The position numbers and the translations under genes are program-made. Below are positions 23,962 to 35,449 of a DNA stretch of 64,000 bases, piece after piece. The DNA lies in NCBI GenBank assembly GCA_949752735.1, contig OX457039.1, positions 51,190,562 to 51,254,561 of the forward strand, in the 5' to 3' direction. The notes under the pieces are model-generated. The model ran no database searches and was not told the origin of the DNA. It worked only from the letters and a program-made list of their open reading frames with translations. This stretch comes from Lumbricus terrestris. Lineage: Eukaryota; Annelida; Clitellata; Crassiclitellata; Lumbricidae. Each line of letters opens with the position of its first letter. Within the stretch, counting starts at the first letter, position 1.

Positions 23962-24184
23962 GTATGTATGTATGTGCACTTGTCAGAGTGCCCCTTCAAG
24001 ATGTATCCGCTCAGAAGTGCTTCCGACTACAGCGCAGGCACTGAATCGGAGTTTCTCGCTGAAGCGCTTGAGCAATTGCGAGTGATGGACTTGCTTGGGT
24101 ACGAGGCAGCTTGAGGTGGATTCGAACCTGCAACCCTCCGGCTGCAAGGCAATGAACATACCCACTACATCACCATGCCCCACA
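23962..24184 (-). mobile_element. tRNA-derived SINE, family A copy 2
   Basis: Read on the minus strand, the head has a box-A-like segment (TGGTGATGTAGTGG) and a perfect box B (GGTTCGAATCC, 24118-24128 on the complement). The family body follows: CCACCTCAAG, CTCGCAATTGCTCA, GAAACTCCGATTCAGTG, then GAAGGGGCACTCTGACAAGT. It ends in (CATA)n at 23962-23973. It lies antisense to mbl. Confidence 0.87.
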
Positions 24185-24194
24185 GAATATAAGT

Positions 24195-24272
24195 TGTGTG
24201 TATTTGTTTGTGTGTGGGTGTGGATGTGAGTGCAGGTGTGCGTGCGTGTGCATGCTTGTGTATGTGTGTTAT
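24195..24272. repeat. (GT)n-rich tract
   Basis: Imperfect TG repeats directly beside the SINE head. Confidence 0.85.
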
Positions 24273-24910
24273 GTGAGAAGGCTAATATTTCTGATTTCAA
24301 CAGATTTACGTTTATACTATTTTAAGAAGCTGATTACAGTTATCGCAGAATTGTTGAAATTCTGATGGCAAGACAAAAATGCAGATTCGTCACTGAATTC
24401 CTGCTATTTATTTATCTTGAGAATCTTCCAATTTTAAGGATTCTGTCTTCAGAATACCTCGTGACTGTGATGAATTGGATGAAGTGGTACTTCGTCACAT
24501 GACTAAGTAGTGTCTGGTGTACGTCATCACGTGACTCAGTAGTGTCTGGGTTCAGCTTCGTTCTTTCCTTACAAGCGCTAGTTTTTTTTTATCCCCACCA
24601 CCCCTAGTCACTTCAGTCAGACCTGATACACTTCCTGTCTTTGCTTCAGGTGATTGTTATTGTCTGGGGGTTAGAGCTCAACATAAATCTTATCTGATGC
24701 CAGGAAATTTGAGTGGATCATTGCAGAAGGGCACTTTCCATTGTCCGATTTATTCATAAATCACTGCTTTTACCGGCAGTTCGTTTCATCTGATTTGAAA
24801 TATGTACGCTATATATGTATGTGTGTGTGGGTGTGTCTGTCAGTGTATAGTTCCGTTCAGGCCAATTATTATGCCCAATAAGTATGCCTAATACATTACA
24901 CAACCAGTTA

Positions 24911-24912
<2 letters not shown>

Positions 24913-24947
<35 letters not shown>
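24913..24947. repeat. (AT)n microsatellite
   Basis: A pure AT run of about 17 units. Confidence 0.95.
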
Positions 24948-24950
<3 letters not shown>

Positions 24951-26363
24951 TATGATGCATTGGCAATATTGTCTTATCAACTGTTAACTGTACTGTGCTA
25001 CAGCTCTCCTAGGAATTTGATGAAACAGGCTAATGATGACTTGATGGATTGAATTATTTGCTGACTTTTTTGGAAAGCTGATAGTTTGAATGATGGTAGA
25101 TTATCAGATGGGTTAGTGATCCTATGTCTGGCATTAATACACAGTTGTCCATGCAAAATTTGGCCGACATATATCCATATGTTGTGAAACAATGTTATAA
25201 ACTCTGTAGATTTGGTTAGTTAGAAAATTAAATGATGAGGACCTAAGAAATTTTGAGGATGAGCATTGGCCGTGACGATTGTTTTTGATAAAAAAACAAG
25301 CTCCCATTATGATTAAAATTTTGCAATGTGTGCTACAGCATGTGAGCATTTTCCTACACTGTCTGAGATTAATTTCCACCTCTGCCATCAGCAAAGGCTA
25401 AAATCTCAACAGGTAATTGCGCATAACAGGATTTTGTTACAATCTGTTTGGCAGATGAGTATCTGTGATAATGGCTTGGAGGTCGTGTTACTCTAGAAAA
25501 CTCTGCAGCAGCGTCCACGACTGGGTTATTGCATTTCTGTTGATTGAAACCGGGAAAATTATGGTTTCCTATCTCTGCTCCCTGGCAAGGATGCTTTGCC
25601 CCATAGCGAAAAATCGACCTGACAAGTGATTGTTTTTCTGATGAGACACCAAGAACCATCAGTCATTTTCATTCATACTGTCATGAAACCTGAACCTTGA
25701 CTCATTTGGAAGAGGGAGGCGAAGTTTTTGAAAGTAGAGTGTAATGTGTACTTTAGGATCATTTTACATGTACGGATAATTCAACAAAACCAGCATAGAT
25801 CTACAAAATGTTTACACAATTCTTCATGACAGCAATGAGCACGTTACGTTAAATTAGCTGTTAATAATAATAATAGCTCAGTTTCGTTTTATTTTGTTTA
25901 ATTTGCCAGTGTTCCTGTCAATCACTTCAGATCACAGTAATTTACTCGATCATGGCTATAGATCAGCGAACAATTGAAAGAATAATATAAAGGTCTTTGA
26001 AACTACAATCATAAAATATTTACAGGAATGATATAGCATTATTCTAACCATGAAGTCATGTAGGACTTTTCAGGTGCTACAGAAATTTTCAGGGAGTTCT
26101 AAAAAAACTAGAATTAGAATCACTCACATATATTATTTCTTTATTGACTCCAGATCTGATGGTGGTGCACTGTTGTCAAGGAAGAAAAGTAAACAAAAAT
26201 CGAAGGGAGAGGAAAGTCAGAGTTCTTGTCTAGGCTACTTTGGCTTTGAAGCAGAGCAGAGCATGAATCAGAACCGGAAACTGATTGATCATCCTATTAG
26301 GAAGTGTTCTGCTGACACAAACATGATTTAAATGAAGAGCGATTCATAACAGGTTAAGTGGGC

Positions 26364-26453
26364 TCTGCTGCTGCTGCCGCTGCTGCTGCTGCCACTGCCA
26401 CTGCTGTTGCCACTGCCGCTGCTGTTGCCACTGCTGCTGCTGCTGCTGCCTGC
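26364..26453 (+). repeat. CTG/CTGCCA-rich tract (CUG in the mbl pre-mRNA)
   Basis: About 90 bp of CTG triplets interspersed with CCG, CCA and TTG (two near-identical CTGCTGTTGCCACTGCCG-type blocks). On the mbl sense strand this reads as CUG-rich RNA with many YGCU motifs, the binding preference of muscleblind zinc fingers. Confidence 0.9.
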
Positions 26454-26564
26454 ATATGGTTAATGCTGCTTCTGACTGTGACCTGCATTTCTTTTAATCT
26501 CTGTATTGCTCTTTCTGGCTTTGGCTGTCTCTTTCTCTTTATCTGTTTTGCCCTCTCTTTGCTC

Positions 26565-26652
26565 TTCCTGTCTGTCTGTCTGCCTGTCTGTCTGTCTGTT
26601 TGTCTGTCTGTATGTTTGTCTGTCTGCTTTTCTGTCTGTCTGTCTGTCACTT
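26565..26652. repeat. (TCTG)n microsatellite
   Basis: CTGTCTGTCTGT repeats with interruptions; pyrimidine-rich on the mbl strand. Confidence 0.95.
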
Positions 26653-26919
26653 TCTTTTCTTTAACACTCCTAAGGTTATTATTGTGATTGACTTACTTTT
26701 ATTTTCTTTCGCATATCCTTTTAATTTCCACCCTCCCGGGTTTTCCTTCAATATGTCATCTTTATTGTTCTTCAGGGTCCTCGTCAATAGGCTTTTGTAT
26801 TATTATCTTCTTGTCATTGACGGTTCTCTCTTTAGGTTACGTTTTTTCCTAAGCCGCCCTAAGCCTCTACACTGTCCGCCCCTCCTACACTATCCTTTCT
26901 GTATGCATAGCCTGGATGT

Positions 26920-26966
26920 CTCAATGTGTGTGTGTAGTGTGTGCGTGTGTGTGCGTGTGTCTGTTT
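26920..26966. repeat. (GT)n microsatellite
   Basis: TG/CG-rich dinucleotide run. Confidence 0.9.
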
Positions 26967-27829
26967 AGCTGTGCTGTGCTGCCTGCTGCTGTGTTATTTG
27001 ACCGTCAGGATCTTTAAATTCCTGCTTAGGCTCAGAGGGTTTATCTGATATGTCTTGTCTTAATAGCAAGACTTGGTATTTCAATGGACTTCTGCCCCAA
27101 CCTAAGTAAGCATCCCTGTTTGCTGCAGTGCAGATATGGCTTCTCATTTACCCTTTGATTTACCATTCTGACCCTCTGACCTTTCGGTGCCTGACCCAGT
27201 TGGAGGCTGAAATGGAAGTAGGCCATTCCCACAGTAAACTCACATGGGTATAATTCATGCTTGACCTTTTAGTATTCAACTTATACAAATTTCAAGATAT
27301 TCTTTTCAGGATGTCTGGCACAGATCAGATACAGTTTCATATGCTTGGACTGAGTAAATTGTTGATACTATTTTTGCCATATTAAGCATAGATATAAAAT
27401 ATACATGGAATGGTTTCTTCCTATCCAGTGTGTTTTTACTTGGTGCATTCAACCCTTAGTGAATGAATGCAGGTCTGGACTTGAAGTGCAGACAACATGA
27501 GGTAGTGTTGTTAAGACAACATGTTGCTTGAAATGACTTGAGAAGTATTTTGATGTTCCGCAAATACATCTTTTTTGATGAACCAGATGGCCATTTTCAG
27601 CTTTGCTGAGCTTCCTACAAAATGCGTGAGATGAATAATATATTGATGGAATTTATTATATAATAAATAACGCAGATAAATGGTGAGATGCAGATAGATA
27701 GATGTAAATAAACAAGCGTCCCTCACTTTTGGTATAGGCTAAAGCCCTATTCCACTTCTGCACTGAGGTTACAATTTTCCATTGAGCTTAAATACTATTG
27801 AATGGATATTGTTGGTAGAATATAAAAAT

Positions 27830-28034
27830 CAGGGCTGTTCTTAAGGAATTTTTAGAACTGCACAACTCCTTCTTTCCGTTCCCATCCTCCATGGTAAATT
27901 ACTCCCAATCGGAGGAAAATGGCCTTTTTCAACTAGTTTTAACTGCACAGAGGTGCTTCTACATTTTTCTACAACTACACAAATCCATTTAGAACTGCAC
28001 GTTTTGTATACAACTGCACGTTAAAAAAGCCCTG
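27830..28034. mobile_element. Short hAT-like MITE, 205 bp (family D copy 1)
   Basis: Starts CAGGGCT and ends AGCCCTG (perfect 7-bp inverted ends, YARNG type). The flanking 8-mers ATAAAAAT and TAAAAAAT agree at 6 of 8, weak because AT-rich. A second copy at 34389-34577 matches across the body: AGAACTGCACAA, CCCATCCTCCATGGTAAATT, TTAACTGCACAGAGGTGCTT, GAACTGCACGTTT. The recurring AACTGCAC word appears about five times as a subterminal-type repeat. Confidence 0.75.
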
Positions 28035-28053
28035 TAAAAAATCAAATGTTGAC

Positions 28054-28092
28054 AGCGTGTGTGTGTGTGTGTGTGCATGTGTGTGTGTGTGT
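28054..28092. repeat. (GT)n microsatellite
   Basis: TG run with a single CA interruption, just outside the MITE. Confidence 0.95.
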
Positions 28093-28449
28093 TTATGAGG
28101 CCTCCTAGATGTAGCTTGCTACTGACGATGATATTGATATCGTTATCATTACAGTACATTACATTACATTTGAATTTCCTGTACTTTTGCCTATTTTCCC
28201 TCCGTCTATTTTGCATAGTTTGTATGACTTCATGTGTGGTTGATGACATCTACAGCCGGCCCTCTCCCTAACTATCACCTCCATCTCTCTCTCTCACCTG
28301 ATTTATTTGTTACTGAGTTTAGACGAAGCAGTGCCAAGCGGCCGCATCAGAACTGAAAAACATCTGTTTGAAGTCTATCCATAAGTCATAAGACGTTCTT
28401 CTGTTTAAGCAACAGAGGCCGATGGTCCACACATCCCAGAGGTGCCTTT

Positions 28450-28488
28450 GGGGTGGATGGGGAGGGTGGATGGGGGGTGGGAGAGGGG
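28450..28488 (+). other. Candidate G-quadruplex, sense strand
   Basis: At least five runs of three to six G separated by loops of one to five bases (GGGG TGGAT GGGG A GGG TGGAT GGGGGG T GGG). It would also be present in the intronic RNA. Confidence 0.7.
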
Positions 28489-28738
28489 AAAATCATCTTG
28501 AGGAGGTCATCTACTGATCCAGATTCCACCCAATGGTTTTTATTCCGATGAAAGCCTCAGTATTAGGAAAATCTAAATGTAGACTCTGATATGACTTTTG
28601 GTCTGGCCTGCATGAGGGGCATGTCTCTCTTCCGAACAAAGTGCTGAAGAGGAACGGACCATCACTGACTTAGTAGAAAGATAAGGGGAACCAGGACCTA
28701 GCCAGCAGAAGAGTGGTGGCTGATCTATGACCTCTGCA

Positions 28739-28763
28739 GGGAGGGAGAGGGGAGGGGGAGGGA
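28739..28763 (+). other. Candidate G-quadruplex, sense strand
   Basis: Five G runs of three to five bases separated mostly by single A residues. Confidence 0.7.
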
Positions 28764-29041
28764 GTTGATCTGCTCTGGTATATACATAAGCACATATGCA
28801 GCTGCTGTATCTGCCACATGCATAAGATACCATCTCCTCAGCTGTTTGACTACCATTTGGTGTCTGTCCATTCTTAGTAATATTTTTTTTGGGGGGGGCG
28901 GGAATTATCAAAGACCTGATTTCATTTTCATTTTTTGCTGAAAATCTCCAATGAAATATGTCTATTGATGTCTTCCGCTGGTAATTCGGTTAATCAATCT
29001 GGCTGTTGGCAGCAGCAGTGCCTGGGTCAGTCCGGATTGTA

Positions 29042-29074
29042 GCCCCCCCCCCACCCTCCACCCCCCACCCCCGA
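29042..29074 (-). other. C-rich run: candidate G-quadruplex on minus strand
   Basis: C9, C3, C2, C6 and C5 runs separated by A or TCCA. It is followed by a 13-G run on the + strand at 29148-29160. Confidence 0.65.
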
Positions 29075-29494
29075 CTTGCAAAGGGGTCCCATCAGATCAA
29101 TTTAATCCGAGACAAATCTGACAACCAGGAGGTTTGCCATTTGGGACGGGGGGGGGGGGGTCGGGCGATGTCTGCTGGTGGCTTTTGCTGCAGATGCACA
29201 CACGGTCTTCCGTTTTTTTTGGGTCGGCTTTATGCTCTCTAATGAAATCAGAGCGGTGGCGGACTGGAAAGGAACAGCTGAGATCTATTGCGTGAGGGCG
29301 GCATGGAAGCCAGTGCAGAGTTTCGTTTCCATGCAGTGCCCTGCTGCATAAATTGGTGGAATGGGAATGGGAATGTGGATTGACCCCATTAGGCCAACGT
29401 CCTTTAGGTATCGTTTACGGAGTTTTTTTGGCTGCATTGGTTTCTTTCATTTTATGCTGTTCACTTGGGTACTTTATATTGAGGCTTTATGATA

Positions 29495-29572
29495 TGGTGG
29501 AGTGGTGGTGGTGGAGGAGGTGGTGGTGTGGAGGAGGAGGTGGTGGTGGAGGAGGAGGAGGCGGTGGTGGCT
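29495..29572. repeat. (GGT/GGA)n trinucleotide repeat
   Basis: About 78 bp of GGT and GGA triplets. The frame across it is a Gly/Trp low-complexity artefact. Confidence 0.93.
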
Positions 29573-30067
29573 AGGGTGGCTGCAGAGTGGTTATGGTGGC
29601 AGTGGAAAGATCTTGGTTCAGGATGCTATGTATACTCTTCTTCTTTGACGTTAATTAGATGCATATGATAGTTTGACCTGGTTTAAATCTCTGGGTGTGG
29701 ATTGGTCTTGATAGCCTGTGCCAAATTAACGTGTATTGACTTATTTATTAGGCACCTCTCAGTCTCTTGGTCTCTAATGATGGCTCCAGTGCGCTGGTTT
29801 CTTCACGTGACAACAATCAAATCCAACAGCATGATCATCAAATTTGCCAGTTAAATTTCAGCTTGGCTTGATTCAGTAGAATGCTTGTCAAATTATGTAG
29901 AAGCCATGGTGCTGTTGCCATTTGGTCGTTGTTGCCATTTGGCCGGTTGGTATGCCACCAAAATGATATTTCAAGTCTGAACTTGAAACTTGACCCTCTG
30001 TCTGGGATTCAGTTTTACTTTTCCAGTCGTTTGGCTGAATGCTGATGATGGTGGTTTATAGATAATG

Positions 30068-30155
30068 AAGAAGAAGAAGATGATTAGACAACGACGATGA
30101 TGATGATGACGGTGAGGAGGAGGAGGAGGAGGAGGAGGAGGAGGAGGAGGAGAGA
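30068..30155. repeat. (GAA), (GAT) and (GAG)n compound repeat
   Basis: GAAGAAGAA, then GATGATGAT, then about 14 GAG units (30112-30155). Confidence 0.95.
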
Positions 30156-31642
30156 AGGATGACAATGCAGATGATTGGGATGGATGGTTATGATGAGGCA
30201 GTCAATCAGTCTATGATGTTACATGTCATCTTTGCAGGATATTTCTAGAAACTTATTTTGCGGATGATAATCACCATTATTCTCATCTCGATGACAATTT
30301 AATAAAGTTGCCATTGATAGTTAAGTAGTTTTGTGCATTCTGAGGTTGAATTCAGAATCGCATAATTTCTGTACAGCCATTAAGTATAACTTTTTACCGA
30401 TTTCTGCCAGACTGGTTTTTTTGTGAGTGAACATCAACTTAGAAATCTTTGTGCGATGGAGCATTTCTGGTTGGAGAATCGTTGAAACTGGGTTGCATGG
30501 AAATGTTGGCGTCTTCTTCTTCTTCTTCTTCGTGTGGATGTGATTGCGTTTGCTGTTAGGAATGCTTAGTCACCAGAGACAGGCCAGTAATTGGCTTAAG
30601 AGAATCGATCGATTGCCCAACGGAGGAGAGAGAGAGCGGCCTGAGAACAATGGTGAAGAAGGTGCCGCCGGTGCTGCTGCCAAACGAATGGCATCAGATG
30701 TTCAATTAAAGACTGAGGAGTCTGGCTCTCACTTTTTCTGGTATTTCATTGTAAATGCACCAGTGACGAGTCTTTTCTTGAAGTGGTGCTTTACAAATGT
30801 CAGATTACAAATACAATTACATGCAACTAATGATTTAGCAACGTTTTATAAACACGGGTTAAAAATTGCTTCGCAGACGATACAGTCGTTGTGCTCGTGC
30901 GCTAAAAAAAGCTAAGTTGCGCATATATTTATTGAGGTCATCAGTTAAGTGCTTTGTACAATCAGCAACTGCCCTGTAGGAAATCTTGGTAGAGAGGGAA
31001 GCGTGGAATGATTTGTTAGACGTTCAGTTCTTTATGGACGTCGTAGTCCTGCAATGGTGCAGACGACATTTTGCCATATGTACTTACAGCAGTCGGCACT
31101 AATGTTTGACTGATTGAATATCGCGCATTGGTGATTCTGGGAGGAGCACCTGCCGGGGAGGGGAGGGTGGAGCATGTCAATTTGTGGACAGTGCATCGTA
31201 ATCAATGCCAAAACGAAAGAGGATCTGGCCAGAGGGGGGAAAACAACTGCCAGCCACCGCATTGCCCATCAATCGGCCGACTGACCGACCGTTAGCCGGG
31301 CATATTCGATCGGAGGCGGCGGTCATATCCATGAGAAATTGTTCGTACTGTTATGAATCATATTCATTGTGTTTGAGAGTTGGACCAATTTGAGACTTAA
31401 CCAAAACGCCATTGTTGTCCCAGAATTTCATCAGATATCCAATTTAGTCGAGCTTGTCCTTTCCGCCAGAGCTTGTTCTTTCCGCCGTTGTCACGGAGGA
31501 GCTTTGGTTTTTTAGTTTCGCATGTTGAGTCGTCGTCCTGACTTTCGCATGTTATGCAACGGGTTTAAGATTCCTATCAAATGCAGTGGAACATGGAAGA
31601 TCGTTTTGTTGCTCCGGTGTAGATTAGCCTAAAGTTATCCCT

Positions 31643-32005
31643 GGTCTCGTGGCTCATAAACTGGTCTCATGGCTCATAGACCGGTCTCATGGCTCATAGA
31701 CCGGTCTCGTTGCTCATAGACCGATCTCGTGGCTCATAGACCGGTCTTGTGGCTCATAGACCGATCTCGTGGCTCATAGACCGGTCTCATGGCTCATAGA
31801 CCGGTCTCGTTGCTCATAGACCGATCTCGTGGCTCATAGACCGGTCTTGTGGCTCATAGATTGGTCTCTTGGCTAATAGATTGGTCTCGTGGCTCACAGA
31901 GAGGTCTCATGTCTCATAGACCAGTCTTGGGTCTCATATATTGGTCTTGTGGCTCAAGACTGGTCTCGTGGCTTATAGACCATTGTCTTATGGCTCATGA
32001 CTCGT
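31643..32005. repeat. 20-bp minisatellite with higher-order structure
   Basis: About 18 copies of a 20-bp unit, GGTCTCRTGGCTCATAGACC-like. From 31681 the unit types, defined by bases 1-12, follow the order A-B-C-D-C-A-B-C-D, so 31681-31760 is repeated exactly at 31781-31860 (100-bp offset). Units decay towards the 3' end (after 31861). Many units contain GGTCTC. Confidence 0.95.
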
Positions 32006-32384
32006 AGACCGATCCACTCATTCAGTGATTCCAGTCGATGTTGATTCTGAAAGTGACCTCCATTAATTTGACAGGAATATGACCAGTGGGCATTCTCCCT
32101 GTGCTCTGCTTTATTTCAATTATATGATAATTATAATTTATCTGCCTATAGTCACTGACTGCTGTGATCCTAATTATGCAGGGACCCGATTCATTCGGAA
32201 TACCAAGAATGTATTTGGCGTATGTTAATTAATGACCGGATGCATGAATGCTCGATCTCTGTATGCAATGATTTATAGAAATGAGTCCATCCAGAATTCC
32301 AGATGATGAATTCATTTCATGTAATTCATTTGTAAATGTCCTGTAGCAATCATTGTATAATACAATGCCATTCCAACGCTTTCA

Positions 32385-32392
32385 TTTAGGCC
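32385..32392. repeat. Target-site duplication (left)
   Basis: TTTAGGCC, repeated exactly at 32571-32578. Confidence 0.85.
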
Positions 32393-32570
32393 CAGGGCTT
32401 AAAGTGTGGCTGGACGGTCATGGACGGCGTCCATGCACTTAATTTAAAATCTGAACACCGTCCAGCCACTTATTGGCCAGCAATGACTAGAAAGGTAAGG
32501 GGCGTCCAGGCACTTCTTTTGGAAAGATAAGGGGCGTCCAGGCACTTATTTTCCCACACTTTTAGCACTG
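32393..32570. mobile_element. hAT-like MITE, 178 bp
   Basis: Termini CAGGGCTTAAAGTGTGG and, inverted at the right end, CAGTGCTAAAAGTGTGG match at 15 of 17 positions. A perfect 8-bp duplication TTTAGGCC flanks the element. Internal GGACGG, GGCGTCCA and AGGCACTTMTTTT words repeat: GGGGCGTCCAGGCACTT occurs twice, 36 bp apart. It is too short to encode anything. Confidence 0.85.
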
Positions 32571-32578
32571 TTTAGGCC
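32571..32578. repeat. Target-site duplication (right)
   Basis: TTTAGGCC, identical to 32385-32392. Confidence 0.85.
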
Positions 32579-33230
32579 TATGGAATAGATTACCGTAATA
32601 AACTTATAGAAATGTAAATTAAGCTATACCGTAATTGGTTATTAATATACAAATACTGTACTGTAAAAGTATATATTCATAATTGCGATATATTTTATGT
32701 AATTGATGTATTGTATATTTTCATGTTTGAATCAGATGCAGATGTCTGGTAGGAAATAAAATGGTATGTTGTGTTTACTGAAGATAAGGTTGTATTTGTG
32801 TTACCAGTGCATTCATGTATTCATGTATGTCCTCCTAAGCCCTCCTCTCCCTCCTCCTCCTCCTCCCACCGGTCTGTATCTTCATTCCATCTCTTCGTTC
32901 TTCGCCGCTCCGACCCGGACCATCAGGTATAAGCAGCTGAAGGAAGCAATCTCTGGGATGGACTGAAACAATATTAATAAGATATGAACTGTCGGAGAGA
33001 TCTGCAACAAGCCCAGTGAGGATGAAGTGTCAGTGAGATCTGCTGGAAACTACGCATGCTTATGTAAATGAAGCTGCCTTACATAAGCAATAAGACGAAA
33101 GCTGGTCGATGCTTTGTGGCAATCGACTGTTTGCGTTTTTTAAGTCAGAAATAAAACCAATTGAACCTGGTGGCCTAGCAGTTCAATAATGTCAAGCTGT
33201 TTGGTGGAATTCTACAGCATCTGTAAGCTT

Positions 33231-33274
33231 ATATATATAATATATATGTATATATAAATATATATATATACATT
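33231..33274. repeat. AT-rich dinucleotide repeat
   Basis: Imperfect (TA)n. Confidence 0.9.
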
Positions 33275-34388
33275 ATACACCCCAGGTAATGGTGTAACCA
33301 GGTTTGTGCCAGGTTACTGGATTGTGTGATGCCAGGCTGTCTATTGGAGGTGTAGAGAATATGGCCAGAGGTTGTTGCTGGTAAAAACATTACATATGAC
33401 TTAACCTGGAGAAGGTGGGAGCTTTCCTCGCATATCTCATACATTTGCCAGATTCCAGTAGCAATAAGTGGTTGATGATGTGAGGCTTATCACCCGCTTC
33501 AGAGGCGAATCACCTGAACGTCCTGTACCGCCTGGAATGATGAGGTGAAATAAGCAAGGAACTGAACTACCATGCTATTATATACGTGAAGTTTGTTCAA
33601 GTTGGATGTTTGTGGACTCATTCCTGCAATTCTAAGTCTGACTAAGATGGAACTATGCTTAAAAAGTAATCTTTTGATTACTAAACTAGGGCTGTCTGAT
33701 CAGATCTTTGGAAAGGAATCACAGGTATATATAGTGGAAACTGCACTAATGCTATTGACTTGTGTGCTTCACTGCAACAATCAGCAGTGCAAAGCCAAAC
33801 GAGGACCACATTCTCTGTCTTATTGCTGAGACTGCCATTGATTTCATGGCCCTAGGTGCTTGACTGTTGAAAGCTGTGCCGTCTACTGTAGATAGCTAAT
33901 GCTCTTCGAATGATGAGTATTTGGCCACCTGTGGCCTTAGGACTAGAAGAAGAGTAGTAGTCCCTTGGGCCAATTTCTAGCAGTAGTCTTGGACCTAGAA
34001 GATGTGTTAACAACTACAGCTTCTTAGCGTTGGCACGCGAGGGCAGAGGTTATTGCAATTTTAGTTGTAACAATGATAATTTGTATATTATTAAAATTAT
34101 GCTTATGGTGAGCTACATTTATCATTTTTACCATGTCAGAACAAGTGCTAAGGGTTAAATACAAAATTTGATTTCAATTGCTTTTTTTAAGTGTGACAGC
34201 TATGTCAATCTGAATGCAATCACCAACATTATATCGTTACTCTTGTCAGCATTGACAAACATCGCTCGGCCTTTTCAACTAGACTGCCTCACAAAATCTG
34301 TAAGATGGTTAGTGGAAGATTTCATGGTGATGGTTCACTTTCAATTAGTCTGTGGACAACTTAAATTCATTTACCGTTCTCTCTTCCG

Positions 34389-34577
34389 CAGGGAATTTTT
34401 TTAGAACTGTACAATCCCTTCCTTTTCTTCCCATCCTCTATGGTAAATTACTTCCGATCCAATGGCAATGACATTTTTAAAACTTTTTTAACTGCACAGA
34501 AGTGCTTCTGTAGCTACATAAATTCATTTTGTGTGGAACTGCACGTTTGGTGCGGAACTGCTATCTGAAAAGCCCTG
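34389..34577. mobile_element. Short hAT-like MITE, 189 bp (family D copy 2)
   Basis: Second copy of the element at 27830-28034 in the same orientation, lacking about 12 bp next to the left end. Starts CAGGG and ends AGCCCTG. Flanking 8-mers CTCTTCCG and CTCCTCTG agree at 6 of 8, supporting both borders. Divergence from copy 1 is moderate, so both are old. Confidence 0.75.
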
Positions 34578-35449
34578 CTCCTCTGTGTACTTGATCTGAG
34601 TTGAATTATCCAATCCCATCAGGATTAACGCTTTTTTACGGTCGGTTGTATCTGCAGTGAATAAATGCACCAGAGTTGGGTGATCTGATTTCAGAATATT
34701 TTGTGTATTGCGCTGTCTTGTGATTTGAGACAACTCGCTGTCATTCCGATCTACTATCCGGATATTCTGCATATTCCAGATTCTGATCTGCTATTCACTA
34801 TTCAGGTGATGTTACTTAACCAAGGTTATCTGCTACTATAGTTTTCTAGATTTTCATAAGCCGAACCAAGAGAACAGTACATTGTATTGAACCACAAGTG
34901 ACAAAATAATAGTCTCTTCTGCTGCTTGGATTCCCTAAGTCCCCTCTCCCTCTTAGACTAAGAGTGCAGTAATTTTCATCAGAAAAAAAATATATGAAGA
35001 AAAACATTAACATCCTATACCACAAAGTATATCTACAGTTCGCATGCTGCATTCATTTGCACAGATTTATGCTAAAGCTTATTTATGAAGCTGCTGTTTC
35101 ATTGTATTTTTTACAGTAGGCCTATTACTGCATAGTACCAATAGACTAATAAACCTGGAACTGCTGTGATTAATTGATCATTATTTAATGGTTATAATTA
35201 TTTCCTCCAAGATCCAAATGCTGTTTAACAAAATGACATCAAAATCTGACTTGATAAAAGCAGGTTGACTCAAATGTAATGTTATCAATCTTTAATATCA
35301 TCGCATTCTCACCGTGATCTCAATTCATCATAGAAATAGGTATTGCACTGCAGGAGCTATCACTGTCAGCCGTTGGTTGATCTCCACAGTCCACACCCAT
35401 GGCCGTACCGTATTTATCATTGCCATGCAGACATCGCACAGATAGATAA

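Noticed and set aside
26354..26687. Alanine-rich and Cys/Leu-rich frames on both strands
   Set aside because: They derive from the CTG-rich and TCTG repeats; no conserved protein features.
31643..32005. CRISPR-like array
   Set aside because: Units are contiguous with no unique spacers, and the genome is eukaryotic. It is a minisatellite.
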